NCBI GenBank assembly: GCA_039654915.1
Contig: CM077597.1
Span: 34,260,001-34,324,000 of the forward strand
DNA length: 64,000 nt
Source: Aquilaria yunnanensis
Lineage: Eukaryota; Streptophyta; Magnoliopsida; Malvales; Thymelaeaceae
Direction of reading: 5' to 3'
Made by a program: the position numbers and the translations under genes. The first letter of the stretch is position 1, and each line of letters begins with the position of its first letter. Shown here piece after piece: positions 1-10,190 of this stretch. The notes under the pieces were generated by a model, which made no database searches, had not been told where the DNA came from, and was given only the letters and a program-made list of their open reading frames with translations.

Positions 1-689
1 TTGATCAACTCAAGGGAGCTATGATCTTCTACAAGATAGATTTTAGATCTGGATACTTTCAGTTGAGAGTAAAAGAAGAGGATATACCTAAGGCTGCATT
101 CAGGACCAGATATGGGCATTATGAGTACACAGTCATACCATTTGGTTTGACTAATGCCCCAGCTAGTTTCATGGACCTGATGAATAGGGTGTTCAGACCA
201 CATCTGGATAAATTTGTGGTTACGTTCACTGATGACATCCTAGTGTATTCCAAGGATGAACATGAACATCATTTAAAGATTGTCCTAAAGACTCTGTTGG
301 AACATCAGCTTTACGCTAAGTTATCCAAGTGCTAATTCTGGATAAACGAGGTGTCTTTCCTAGGACATATTATCGATGTACAAGGCCTTAAGGCAAACTC
401 TGAAAAGGTCAATGTAGTGCAAGAATGGGAAAGACCAAAGACCAAAGGAAATCAAAAGTTTCCTAGGATTAGTTGGATACTACAAAAGATTTGTATCATG
501 ATTCTTCATGATTGCCTTAGCTCTTACTCATCTGACCAAGAAAGGTCAAAGGTTTGAGTGGACTGAGAATGTGAAAAGAGTTTTGAGGACCTCGAGAAGA
601 GGTTGTTGACAATGTTTGGCTGAAAGTTGCACCAATCAAAGGCACTGTTAGATTTGGAAAAAGATCCAAGTTAGCTCCAAGATATATAG
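1..689 (+). pseudogene. pol: pol fragment of chromodomain element F1 (RT, then end of integrase)
   Basis: The left edge of the window cuts into a Ty3/gypsy reverse transcriptase. The frame starting at base 3 shows the fingers/palm region, with the RDLR-like motif [11 protein letters not shown], the conserved [13 protein letters not shown] motif as IPFGLTNAP, and the catalytic box as FTDD near 226-240. The frame hits TAA at 333-335, where related copies have a Glu codon, and then resumes with SFLGHIID (352 onward). At about 595-610 the sequence jumps from the RT/RNase H connection to the C-terminal integrase motif NVWLK, so RNase H and the integrase core are deleted. The reading is then interrupted at 690 by a solo LTR. 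By comparison with the fuller copy at 40875-46389, this is a Tekay/Del-type chromovirus. It is dead. Confidence 0.9.
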
Positions 690-3165
690 TGTTGCTCACT
701 CTAGTGTAGTCCAGTTATGTGCCAAAATTGTGCATTTAAAACTCCTAGGATTGGTATGTTCTGTAGGCCATCAGAACAATACCCTTAGTGTGCATACCCA
801 AGAGGCCCTCTTGGGCACTATGTGAATGCATGCATATTAGTCCAACCATTACACATATATTCACAGTTTATGCACACCAAGGCAGCAAGGAAGGAAAACA
901 CTATCGCAAGTCTTAATCTTGGCTACCACACACTAGCCAATCTTATTAAGTGTAAGTAACCAACCACTGCACATAAAACTTTTTCCAAAAAATTATGTCA
1001 ATATAGGCATGTTACCTTTATTTTCATTGCTTCATTACAATTAGAGTCTTTAATCAAACCAATGAATTTGGTTTTACATCAATAGCCCACCTATAGATGA
1101 AGTTATGGATTTTTTAAATTGGTTACAAAATTTTGACCAAATGAACAGTAACTTAGCCAAATTATCAATGTCATGGTTTTGGCTACAAGACTCCAATTTC
1201 AAAAATTCCAAATCATAGTTCACCCTCTAGATGTGATATAGGTGTGGTCAAAATTTCATACCAAGATTCATTCTACATAGGGAGATATAGGACTTTGAGT
1301 GCATAGTCAAAATTGTAGTCACTTTATGATCATTTTGTCCATACAAAAATTTATAAGTGTGCAAACACTTCATTCACTTCGGTTAAGCCCTCCAAGGCTA
1401 TCCCATACAGGTCCAATACACATAGGAAGTACATACTCTTGCATCTAGTAACTTTATATGCCCAAAAAAGAATTTACAAGTAAGCAGCCTATCATTCACA
1501 CTTTGGCAACTTTGCACCACATCACATACATAGCGAAAACATTGCTCCAATGTTCACATACTTGTCTCATTTTACATACACTGCATGTAAATTCATACAT
1601 GAACTAAATAATGGTCTTACCTCAGCTAAATATGCACCCTGAGTTACAGGAGTGCCAGAGACACATTGGACTACAGAAATAGGATGCTGGACAACTACTG
1701 CATAACACGATAAGCACCATGACTAAAAATACCAAATGTGCTCCTAAAATCACAAAACTTTTCTGATCATAACTAGATACATGGAAGTTAAAATACCTAA
1801 AAATTTATATCAAAACTCAAGCCAAAAAGGTTAGTTTGAATGTGATCTTTCTGCCGTACTTGAATGGCAGAATTTATGGGAGTAAGTTTCATTGTGAAAC
1901 TTAGCATGGGAAACACTTTGTTTCTTAAGGAAATGTTACCCTCATTAAAACCTGCAACCAAAGACACTAAAATAAAAAATCACAATGCATATATACAAGA
2001 TATAGCAACTAAATGTAGTAGCCATTTACAACGAACAAACACATGAAATGCGGCAGCACCATAAACCATAGGTTACTCCATAAAACATGCAATAAACTTA
2101 AGTAAATCACTATGGCAGCCCTCCTCAAGCTAATGCTTGGTCATAGGAGGATTTTAACACTAGTTAGTACTAAATTTGGGCTCTAGAAACCCTTACTTCA
2201 CTGCCATAATTGTTCACTTCACACTAGGTCACAAAATATTCAATAAGTGCACTCCCCTCACTAAGCTTGGTTCATCAAGCTCATGGCTCTCTTCCAAGGT
2301 TGGCCCTAGCTCCATGGATGCTTAAAAATATAGTAAACAATCCATGAGAGCAAGAGAACCCTTAGCAAGATGAACAGGTTGAATTTAAAACCTGATCCTT
2401 GAAGTATTCTAGCAATAGCTCTAGTTTTTTTCCAATTGCTTCCTTTTTCCTTCAATTTCAACTTGGAGGTATAGTGGCTATGAAGGAGCTTTGGAAGAAG
2501 TATGGAGGATGGTGGTGGCTAGTTGGGTCGAATATGAGAGAACAAAAATTGAGTTTGGCTTCTTAAATTAGCTTTAGGACACTAAAGATCCTTATTGGCC
2601 TTAATCATGCTTGATGTCATTTTCTTTGCCCATAAGCAAAATTTCTTTGTCCTAAACTTATTGGCCCACATTTTTCCCACCTTTTTCACTATTTATCAAG
2701 CCATAGGTGCCTCTTGCATGGTGGGATAACCCAATAATTCCATCCTTTGATATAAGTCAAAAGCTTGAACACCTTAAGGTTTACACTAAGACATTTAGGT
2801 CCTTAATGCCTTGAGTCTTTCCTTTGTCCAAACTTGTCTTCCATGAGTAATTTGGTCCTCCAATAGCACTTTCATAATATTCATATCCTTCCCATAACTC
2901 TCCAAGGCTCTTTCTTGAGAGTTTTACAATTAAGTACCCAAATTTCCAAAACCTTTTAAAAAGGTCAATAGGTTACTTGAAAAACAAGCAATCCTTAAGG
3001 CTTTTCTTGGGGGCATGGTTACCAACTTAGAACACTTTTAATGAGGTGTTCATTATACCTTTTACCCCTCATACTTCAATCACTATGAAGAGAATTACAC
3101 AATAAAATGGTTTTTTGACCATTATGCCACACTTGTAATTCTCTTATTTTTGTGAGGTGGTAACA
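690..3165 (-). repeat. Solo LTR S1 of the F1/E family inserted in F1
   Basis: The block starts TGTTGCTC and ends GGTAACA. Its reverse complement begins TGTTACCACC, like the LTRs starting at 14109 and 46417, so it is a minus-oriented LTR of the F1/E family, 2476 bp long. Flanks are TATAG (685-689) and TCTAG (3166-3170), a 5-bp target duplication with one mismatch. The uninterrupted site is present in E at about 46034-46044. No internal retrotransposon sequence is attached, so it is a solo LTR left by LTR-LTR recombination. The short open frames within it are chance. Confidence 0.88.
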
Positions 3166-3282
3166 TCTAGATCCTTATAAGATGTTGGACAGAGTTGGCA
3201 AGCTTGCATATAGGTTAGCTCTACCACCAAGCATGTCAAGTGTTCATAATGTATTCCACATCATTATAGTTAAGAAGTGTCT
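3166..3282 (+). pseudogene. pol: F1 integrase C-terminal segment
   Basis: This continues the frame broken by S1. It encodes a tail resembling LDRVGKLAYRLALPPSMSSV followed by HNVFH, which is the conserved end of chromovirus integrase before the chromodomain. The equivalent in E is at 46045-46150. It is cut at 3283 by element D; the last 5 bp, TGTCT (3278-3282), are the left target duplication of D. Confidence 0.88.
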
Positions 3283-4128
3283 TGATAGCCGAAGCCCTTT
3301 CGCCTCTTCTAGTACGCGCTTCCCCGAAGGGCCGTCTGGGGAGCCTGATGTAGCTCGGAAATAAGCATTGCCAACGACCTCGGCAGAAGTGGAGTCGAGC
3401 ACGACAAAGTAAGCACTTTGACTAAAACACCAAAATTATTTAAATGTGTTGCCGGCTACCTCGGGAAACCTAACATACGTCTTCGGGAGCAAAGAGCCAG
3501 CTACTGAAAGCAGGAGAGATTCCCCCGAAGGCATAACTCCCCGAGCCACCAACATGATTCCCGAGGAAGGGCGTCCGTGCCAAGGGGGCGACCTCGCCCA
3601 AAGGGCCTCGGGAGTACGGCATGACCATTTAATGAGCATTTAAGGAGCCTCTGACAGGAAACCCACACGCCGCCTGAAACGGCGACTTGACGCACTGACG
3701 CCGTCCAAGTCCTATCTCAGCCACAAAACCAGGAGCCTACAGACGGCTACCTGTTCCCTACGCCCAGAAAGCACAGAGAGGATCCGACCGAACACGTGTC
3801 AGGATCTGAACGGGCCAGGCATTTCTATAAATACTGGGAAAAAGGACTTGGCAAGGCATCGGATCCATCCCCTCTCCGTGATCAACTGAAAATATATGCA
3901 GGCTAGCTCTCGCACCTTTCTAGTGTGCCTACTTTATTCATTATCAGAGCACTGACTTGGGCGTCGGAGGCTCCTCCCCGGAGAACCATCCCGGGGACCT
4001 CCTAACCCTTTTTTCTGAGCCTTTCAGGTATTTTCCCACCTGGGGAATATCTCAGCAGGACGTCCTTCCCCCTCGGAAGCTCCCTCGGAATTCACCATGT
4101 CATTGGACAGAGATGCCGGAGGGCATCA
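3283..4128 (+). repeat. 5' LTR of element D
   Basis: It starts TGATAGCC and ends GGGCATCA, 846 bp, matched base for base in length by 13021-13866. It contains a G-box and TATA box (see 3793-3833). The last 32 nt hold the gag start codon. Confidence 0.95.
3793..3833 (+). promoter_or_regulatory. LTR promoter of D: CACGTG G-box plus TATAAATA
   Basis: CACGTG is at 3793-3798 inside the palindrome ACACGTGT, and TATAAATA is at 3826-3833, 28 bp downstream. The same pair occurs in the 3' LTR (13531-13536, 13564-13571) and, on the other strand, in both LTRs of element C. The pairing and spacing suggest the core promoter of the retrotransposon transcript. G-boxes are binding sites for plant bZIP/bHLH factors; that role here is inference. 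Confidence 0.75.
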
Positions 4129-4828
4129 TTTGGCGCTGTCTGTGGGAACCCACCCTCAGGTGGCTGTCGTTGAGACTAGGCGTTCCAAGGACAAGGCACT
4201 TCCGAATCCCTTGCCCGCGCCCGAAGTCCAACCAGCTGCCGAGCTACCCACTCCAGGGACTTCTCTGCCGGAGGAAGAGCGTCCTCTGGTCGTGACCATG
4301 AGCTTTCTGCGCGACTTACAGCGGTCCATTGTGGCCAAAGTGACACAGCAAATAGATCAAAGATGGCCACAACAGGCTCAGGACCAAAGACCCGCATCAT
4401 CAGCACTCCCTGGGGGGAAAAGCCCCAAGTCAATTCATCCCAGTTCGGGTAGCGGAGACCCACGGGAGGAGTCTTCAACAGAAAATATGCCCCTCAGGAC
4501 AGGGCTTGCAGGGCAAACGGGGTACAGACGACCCAAAATCCCGCACCGAAGGAGCTCGTCACCTGAAACGAGGTCCCTGTCCCCCCAGCGTCGGGCTCAT
4601 TACCAGAAGAGGTGCCGACGATCTCCCTGTCCCGAAGAAGGGCCTAGCGCCACGCTCCTTATGGAGAAAATGCTGGCGAGGTTAGAAAGGGTGGAGAAAC
4701 AGGTGGCCCGCAAGCCTGTATGGGCCAGACTATCTGAAACTTTTTGTGGGGACGAGTCACCATTCACCCTAGCAATAGTGGAAGCAGCCATGCCCAGTGA
4801 CTTCCGGGTACCTCGGCTAGAAACGTAG
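4097..4828 (+). CDS. gag: Gag N-terminal part of element D, ended by an in-frame TAG
   Basis: This encodes the start of the structural Gag protein, 243 residues. The ATG at 4097 lies inside the 5' LTR, 32 nt before its end, and the frame runs on through the primer-binding site. Elements C and H start at the same place with similar first residues, which supports this start. The segment is rich in Arg, Ser and Pro and carries a conserved block near the end (residues about 190-243) that leads into the retrotransposon gag domain. The frame stops at TAG 4826-4828, where element C has a Tyr codon. The same frame continues unbroken from 4829 to 9604, so a single base change separates the two parts. 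The family normally makes one Gag-Pol polyprotein, so I read this as a recent disabling mutation rather than a true end of Gag. Confidence 0.85.
   Translation: MSLDRDAGGHHLALSVGTHPQVAVVETRRSKDKALPNPLPAPEVQPAAELPTPGTSLPEEERPLVVTMSFLRDLQRSIVAKVTQQIDQRWPQQAQDQRPASSALPGGKSPKSIHPSSGSGDPREESSTENMPLRTGLAGQTGYRRPKIPHRRSSSPETRSLSPQRRAHYQKRCRRSPCPEEGPSATLLMEKMLARLERVEKQVARKPVWARLSETFCGDESPFTLAIVEAAMPSDFRVPRLET
4131..4148 (+). other. Primer-binding site of element D
   Basis: TGGCGCTGTCTGTGGGA begins 3 nt (including the two T) after the LTR end. The equivalent site in C reads TGGCACCGTCTGTGGGA and in H TGGCGCCATCTGTGGGA. I cannot assign the tRNA with confidence. The site also lies within the gag reading frame. 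Confidence 0.75.
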
Positions 4829-4876
4829 GATGGCCGAATAGATCCTCAGGCCCATCTGACGAAGTATAAACGGAGC

Positions 4877-7800
4877 ATGGTGTTGCATGGGGCTGATGAT
4901 CCCACCCTATGCAAATGTTTCGAGGTCACCCTTGCCGGACCTGCCATGGCATGGTACAATTCTCTGGCCCCAGGAACCATCAGAGGGTTCCAGGAACTGT
5001 CCACTGCCTTCACCCAGCAGTTTATTGGAAGCCGCCCTACGGCGAAGATGCCAGTGCAGATGTTCGACATAGCACAGAGAAACGGAGAAACTATCCGTGA
5101 CTATGTCGAAAGATTTAACGGAGAGGCCCTAAGTGTTCCAGACTTTCGGCCGGAAATATGTATCCTCGCAATGATACGGGGCCTTCGGAGAGACTCACAG
5201 TTATTTTACGAGTTTTCCAAGGAGCCCCCGGACACGCTCGGTGAATTTTTCCGAAGGGCAGAGCAGCATATGACAGCCGAAGAGCTGAGAATGGGGGGGC
5301 CGAAGAGTGATCATTCCCGCCCCGAAGGACCAAGCCAGCAAGCCAAGTATCCGGCAGAGCAAACAGGACGACCTCAGAGGTTCAGGGGAAGAAAGCCTCC
5401 TCCGAACTTTACGCTCCTCAACACCACAAGGACCAACATCCTCATCGCAATGGAGAAACAGGAGTCCCAGATTCAGCGACCAAAGGCAATGACTGCTGAC
5501 AACAAAAAGAATATGAAGAAGTTTTGTCAGTTTCATCGCGACCACGGTCACGACACCGAGGACTGCTTCCAGTTGAAGAAGTACATTGAGTCGCTGATTA
5601 AGCAAGGCCAGCTTCGGCGCTATCTGCGAATGCCTTCCCCAAAGGCAAGAAGGGAGGAGGAAGGAAGGGCTGATGAAGAGGAGTACGACTCCGACAGAAG
5701 GAGGAACCGAAGTCCAAAAAAGTGCCTCCCACCTTCGGCGGGGGTAATACAAACCATTACCACTGGACTACCATCCTCGGGGAGAAAGAGGAAAGTTAGG
5801 GAGATCGCAACGATGGAGTACCAAAGCTCATCGAAAAAACTCATCCGAAGAGATGGTTCCTCCGTTATCTTCCCTCATGATGACCCGTTGTTGGTCATGG
5901 CAAGAATAGGAAATTGGGACGTCAAGAGAGTGCTGCTTGATGATGGATCAAATGCCGACGTCCTATTCTCGCACCTACTCCCAAGCTTGGGAATATCCAG
6001 CACCGACCTCAAACCGGTTACTTCACCAACTTTTGGAGTAGGACCCTCAGAACTACCCGTCCTCGGCTGGATCGACCTCCCCCTCATGATGAGAGGCAGC
6101 TCGGTCAACGGGAAAGGAGAAATTTTCGCCTCCACAATGACAAGGTTCATCATCATGGATGTCCCTTCATCGTACAACGCCATCCTCGGGAGGCAAACAC
6201 AAGGGAATCTGCACATTCGTTCGGATGTGAAATACTTGACAGTTACCTTCGCCACCCAGGATGGAGACGCTGAAATATTCATCGACCAAGCCGAGGTCAG
6301 GAAGGTGTTTGTCAAAGCACGAAAGGCCCTGGTAGCCAACCTCGCGCAAACCACAGCAGGAGGGACTCTACCAAACGAAGAACCAAAAACGGGCGGGGTA
6401 GAAGAAGTAGAAACGGAAGAAATAGAACTTGTCCCAGGCCACAATACCCGAATAGGGAAAAACTTGGCCGAAGGTGACAAGAAAAACCTTGTATCCTTCC
6501 TACTAGTGAATAAAGGTCTGTTCGCCTACTCGCCAAAGGATATGCTAGGGGTAAACCCTCGCATAATACAGCATAGTCTGAAAGTAAGTCCGGAAGCAAA
6601 ACCTGTCCTGCAAAAGAAACGAGGCATTTCGGCCCACAAAAGCAAATTCGTCAAAGCCGAAGTACAGCGCTTGATGGATGCAAATGTAATTAGGGAAGTT
6701 AAATACCCCGAATGGCTAAGCAACGTGGTCATTGCTACAAAAGAAGGGAGTAATAAGCTCCGAATGTGCATCGACTTCAGAAATTTGAACGATGTCTGCC
6801 CAAAAGACTCCTACCCTCTTCCACCAATAGACCAGTTGGTCGACTCAACGGCCGAATACGCGCTCTTAAGCTTCCTTGATGCCTTCAGTGGGTGCCATCA
6901 AATAAGGATGGATCCCGAAGATGAAGAAAAAACTGCCTTCATCATCGAAGGAGGAACATATTGCTACACCAAGATGCCCTTTGGGCTAAAAAATGTAGGA
7001 GCCACTTACCAGAGGCTGATGAGTAAAGTCTTTCATGACCAAATAGGGAGGAACATGGAAGTCTACGTTGATGATATGATCATCAAAAGCAAGGTGCCTA
7101 ACGACCACGTCACAGATCTAAGGGAAACCTTCCAGCAACTCAGAAACTTTGGAATTCACCTTAACCTCGAAAAGTGCGTCTTCGGCCTGACCTCGGGAAA
7201 ATTTCTGGGGTACATGGTATCAGAAAGGGGCATTGATGCTAACCCAGAAAAAATCAAGGCTTTGCTCGAATTCCAAACTCCCGTCACAGTAAAAGATGTG
7301 CAGAGACTCACTGGAAGGATAACCTCTCTCAGCAGGTTCATCTCCAGATACGGAGATCGGTGTCGGGCATTCTTCAAAGTCCTTACCAAGGCAGCAAAAA
7401 GAGAAAGTAACATCGGGAACGACGGCCATCCTTGGAATGAGGATTGTCAAAAAGCCTGGGAAGAACTCAAAATCTATTTGTCCCAACTGCCTACTCTGCG
7501 GCAACCTCGTGAAGGAGAACCCCTCATCCTGTACCTCGCCATTTCAGAAAAAGCAGTAAGCTCAGTGCTTGTGAAAGAAGAAGGGTCAAAGCAATGGCCA
7601 GTTTACTACGTAAGCAAATCCTTGCACGGCGCCGAGGTTAAGTATCCATTGCTACAAAAGGCCATATATGCCTTGATACTGGCAGGAAGAAGATTGCGCC
7701 CATACTTTCAGGCTCACCCCATTATCGTCCGTAGTAGTTTGCCTCTACGGGACGTCATGAAAAAAGTTGATCATTCGGGAAGACTTTCCAAATGGTGCAT

Positions 7801-9604
7801 AGAGCTGGGTGAACATGACATTACCTACGAGCCCAGAAAAGCCATTAAAGCTCAAGCATTGGCGGACTTTATCGCCGAAGTACCCATAACCGAAGACAGC
7901 CATCAAAATCTCTGTGAAGATGAGCCAGAATGGACGCTGCATGTAGATGGAGCCTCAGGTTCCGAACACCAGGGAGCCGGGGTAATTATCAGAGGATTCG
8001 AAGGTCTAGAAGTAGTAAAGGCCATCAAGTTCAGCTTTAACGCCACCAACAACGTGGCTGAGTATGAAGCTCTCGTAGCAGGGTTGCGCCTGGCCAGGAA
8101 AATTGGCACAAGAAACTTGAAGGCCCACAGTGACTCCCAGCTGGTAGTTCGGCAAACAGCAGGGGACTACGGCGCAAAAGACCCAACCTTGGCAAAGTAC
8201 CACGAGCTCGTGCCCAAGCTCATTCGGGAATTCGACAGCGTTCAAATAAAAAATGTGCCTCGGCGACATAACGCCGAGGCAGACTGCTTAGCGAAGTCAA
8301 AAATGCATACCGTGGTACTAAACCGCCCGAGCATCGAAGTACTAAACATAGTGGCTTCGAAAAAAGGCTGGAAGAACTCAATAAAAAGGTACCTCGCAAC
8401 CAATGCCCTCCCCGAAGATCCCAAGGATGCGGCAAAGGTCCGAAGGCATGCCGGAAGATACTTCCTGATAGGAGAAGAGTTATACCGGCAGGGATACGCC
8501 AATCCGTTACAGAGGTGTGTTGATGAAGAGGACACTGAAATGATCCTCGAAGAGGTCCACGAAGGCACTTGTGGCTCACACATCGGGACAGACTCCCTTG
8601 CCGCAGTAGTACTTCGCCAAGGATATTTTTGGCCCACCCTAAGAAAGGATGCCCGGCAGTTCGTCCGAAAATGTGACAACTGCCAAAGACATGCTAAAAT
8701 CCAGAGGGTACCCTCGGAGATGGTGACTTCAGCTGACTATCCCTGGCCCTTCGCAGTTTGGGGCATAGACCTCATCGGGCCACTCCCAACAGCACCTGGA
8801 GGCGTAAAGTTTTGCGTAGTCGCAGTTGACTACTTCTCTAAGTGGGTCGAGGCAGAACCATTAACAACCATCTCGGCCAAAGAAGTGCAAAAATTCGTAT
8901 GGAAAAACATTGTATGCAGATTTGGCATACCGAGGATACTGGTAGCCGACAACGGATCCCAGTTTATAGACAGAGGGTTCCAGGACTTTGTCAACGACGT
9001 CGGAATAAAGATGCACTTCGCCCCAGTAGCCCATCCTCAAAGCAATGGCCAAGTAGAGGTATCTAATAGGACCATAAAAGATGGTCTGAAAAAGAGGCTA
9101 GGGGAAGCAAAGGGAAAGTGGCCAAGAGAGCTCCAAAGTGTATTGTGGAGCTACCGAATGACACCCCGAAGAGCCACAGGGGAAACACCTTTTTCACTCA
9201 TTTTCGGAACAGAGGCCATCATCCTGATAGAGATAATACGAACCTCGGTGCGGGTACAAGTGTTTGATGAAAGAGGAAATGATCTTGGCCTAAGAACCAA
9301 GCTAGACCTCGTCAACGAACACAGAGAAATAGCCGAGCTGAGAAGAAAAGCTTTTCAGCAAAGAGTGGCCGCGGCTGCAAACCTGTGTGCTAGGATAAAA
9401 GGAATAAAAGAAGGAGACCTCGTTCTCCGAAGGGCTGAATTTGCACCACGAAAGCCATCCCACGAGGTATTTCGTGCGAACTGGGAAGGCCCTTACCTAG
9501 TTCTGGCCGAAGTACGAAAAGGGATCTATAAGCTCGGCGATTCCGAAGGAGTAGAGTTGAAAAATACTTGGCATTCGGACGCCTTGAAAAAATACTATGC
9601 TTAG
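4877..9604 (+). CDS. gag-pol: Gag-Pol polyprotein of Tat element D (1575 aa from first Met after the TAG)
   Basis: Domains in order, counted from the Met at 4877: gag domain (about 1-130), a CCHC-like zinc knuckle starting at Cys217, aspartic protease with DDGSNAD near 354, reverse transcriptase with YVDD at 730-733, a degenerate RNase H (about 890-1000), a second archaeal-type RNase H with HVDG at 1022-1025 and Asp near 1084, and integrase. The integrase has an HHCC finger starting at His1228 with Cys1266 and Cys1269, and the D,D-35-E triad Asp1298, Asp1358, Glu1394. All visible catalytic residues are present. The frame is the same as that of 4097-4828, so the full product would be about 1835 aa. 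No chromodomain is seen, as expected for Tat. It ends in YYA at 9604. Next to it, on the other strand, is the antisense gene ending near 10191. The copy looks only recently disabled. Confidence 0.93.
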   Translation: MVLHGADDPTLCKCFEVTLAGPAMAWYNSLAPGTIRGFQELSTAFTQQFIGSRPTAKMPVQMFDIAQRNGETIRDYVERFNGEALSVPDFRPEICILAMIRGLRRDSQLFYEFSKEPPDTLGEFFRRAEQHMTAEELRMGGPKSDHSRPEGPSQQAKYPAEQTGRPQRFRGRKPPPNFTLLNTTRTNILIAMEKQESQIQRPKAMTADNKKNMKKFCQFHRDHGHDTEDCFQLKKYIESLIKQGQLRRYLRMPSPKARREEEGRADEEEYDSDRRRNRSPKKCLPPSAGVIQTITTGLPSSGRKRKVREIATMEYQSSSKKLIRRDGSSVIFPHDDPLLVMARIGNWDVKRVLLDDGSNADVLFSHLLPSLGISSTDLKPVTSPTFGVGPSELPVLGWIDLPLMMRGSSVNGKGEIFASTMTRFIIMDVPSSYNAILGRQTQGNLHIRSDVKYLTVTFATQDGDAEIFIDQAEVRKVFVKARKALVANLAQTTAGGTLPNEEPKTGGVEEVETEEIELVPGHNTRIGKNLAEGDKKNLVSFLLVNKGLFAYSPKDMLGVNPRIIQHSLKVSPEAKPVLQKKRGISAHKSKFVKAEVQRLMDANVIREVKYPEWLSNVVIATKEGSNKLRMCIDFRNLNDVCPKDSYPLPPIDQLVDSTAEYALLSFLDAFSGCHQIRMDPEDEEKTAFIIEGGTYCYTKMPFGLKNVGATYQRLMSKVFHDQIGRNMEVYVDDMIIKSKVPNDHVTDLRETFQQLRNFGIHLNLEKCVFGLTSGKFLGYMVSERGIDANPEKIKALLEFQTPVTVKDVQRLTGRITSLSRFISRYGDRCRAFFKVLTKAAKRESNIGNDGHPWNEDCQKAWEELKIYLSQLPTLRQPREGEPLILYLAISEKAVSSVLVKEEGSKQWPVYYVSKSLHGAEVKYPLLQKAIYALILAGRRLRPYFQAHPIIVRSSLPLRDVMKKVDHSGRLSKWCIELGEHDITYEPRKAIKAQALADFIAEVPITEDSHQNLCEDEPEWTLHVDGASGSEHQGAGVIIRGFEGLEVVKAIKFSFNATNNVAEYEALVAGLRLARKIGTRNLKAHSDSQLVVRQTAGDYGAKDPTLAKYHELVPKLIREFDSVQIKNVPRRHNAEADCLAKSKMHTVVLNRPSIEVLNIVASKKGWKNSIKRYLATNALPEDPKDAAKVRRHAGRYFLIGEELYRQGYANPLQRCVDEEDTEMILEEVHEGTCGSHIGTDSLAAVVLRQGYFWPTLRKDARQFVRKCDNCQRHAKIQRVPSEMVTSADYPWPFAVWGIDLIGPLPTAPGGVKFCVVAVDYFSKWVEAEPLTTISAKEVQKFVWKNIVCRFGIPRILVADNGSQFIDRGFQDFVNDVGIKMHFAPVAHPQSNGQVEVSNRTIKDGLKKRLGEAKGKWPRELQSVLWSYRMTPRRATGETPFSLIFGTEAIILIEIIRTSVRVQVFDERGNDLGLRTKLDLVNEHREIAELRRKAFQQRVAAAANLCARIKGIKEGDLVLRRAEFAPRKPSHEVFRANWEGPYLVLAEVRKGIYKLGDSEGVELKNTWHSDALKKYYA

Positions 9605-10190
9605 GATTTCGGCAAAGAAAATTGTACTACACAAGTTAGCAAAATTCTCTCTGAGTACAAAAAATTGCCTTAAGCATAAATGGCGCAAATTTCTCAAAGG
9701 TGACCAGACAAGCGAAGGCGTCATCTTTCGAAGTCTCGCAAAAAAAACTTGGCCAAAATCCTTGAGTTTAAGCCCTCGAAAGGCTGAACTTCGTGAAAAA
9801 GGTCATCATATTGAGCGCAGACGAGTTTTTCCAAAGTCTTTGGAGCGAACTAGTTTGAGACCTCACCAAAGAGACTTAGCCAAGTTTTCTTCATTGAAAA
9901 TGAAACTGCTTACAAAACAGAAGGAGTGCCAAAAGAAGAAGACCAAAAAAGAAGAAGCAAAAGGCAAAGGACCCTAAACAAAACTAAGGATTCCCGGCAT
10001 CCTGAGAACCGCCAGCTCCCGCGTTCTTCTCTACTATCTTCGGCGCAGGGAGTGAAGATGGCAGGTTCAGATGTTCAATTTTGGACCAGGACCACCGAGG
10101 CCCCTCGGGAATATTTAGGGCCCCCAGGAAAGAAAGGTCCAGATCAGGGAACCTTTGAAGAACCTGGTGACGAACAAGACAAAATCCGTC
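9605..10190. other. Tail-to-tail spacer of D, including the lost tail of the antisense gene
   Basis: 9605-9983 has no coding sequence I can recognise. 9984-10190 on the minus strand aligns with the C-terminal tail of the antisense gene of element C (28982-29200) and stays open for 69 codons to a stop at 9984-9986, but here it follows a stop at 10191-10193. The corresponding codon in C is CAG, so the stop is a simple C-to-T change. The two transcription units of D converge across this spacer. Confidence 0.7.

Noticed and set aside
690..3165. S1 as a gene-bearing insertion or DNA transposon
   Set aside because: Its whole length matches the F1/E LTR in reverse. The inverted TGTTRCC/GGTAACA ends are the usual LTR ends, and the duplication is 5 bp.
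5201..9066. Many open frames opposite to or out of phase with the pol gene of D (and likewise in C, E, H and K)
   Set aside because: They are shadows of the true coding frame. They have no domains and are not conserved between copies.
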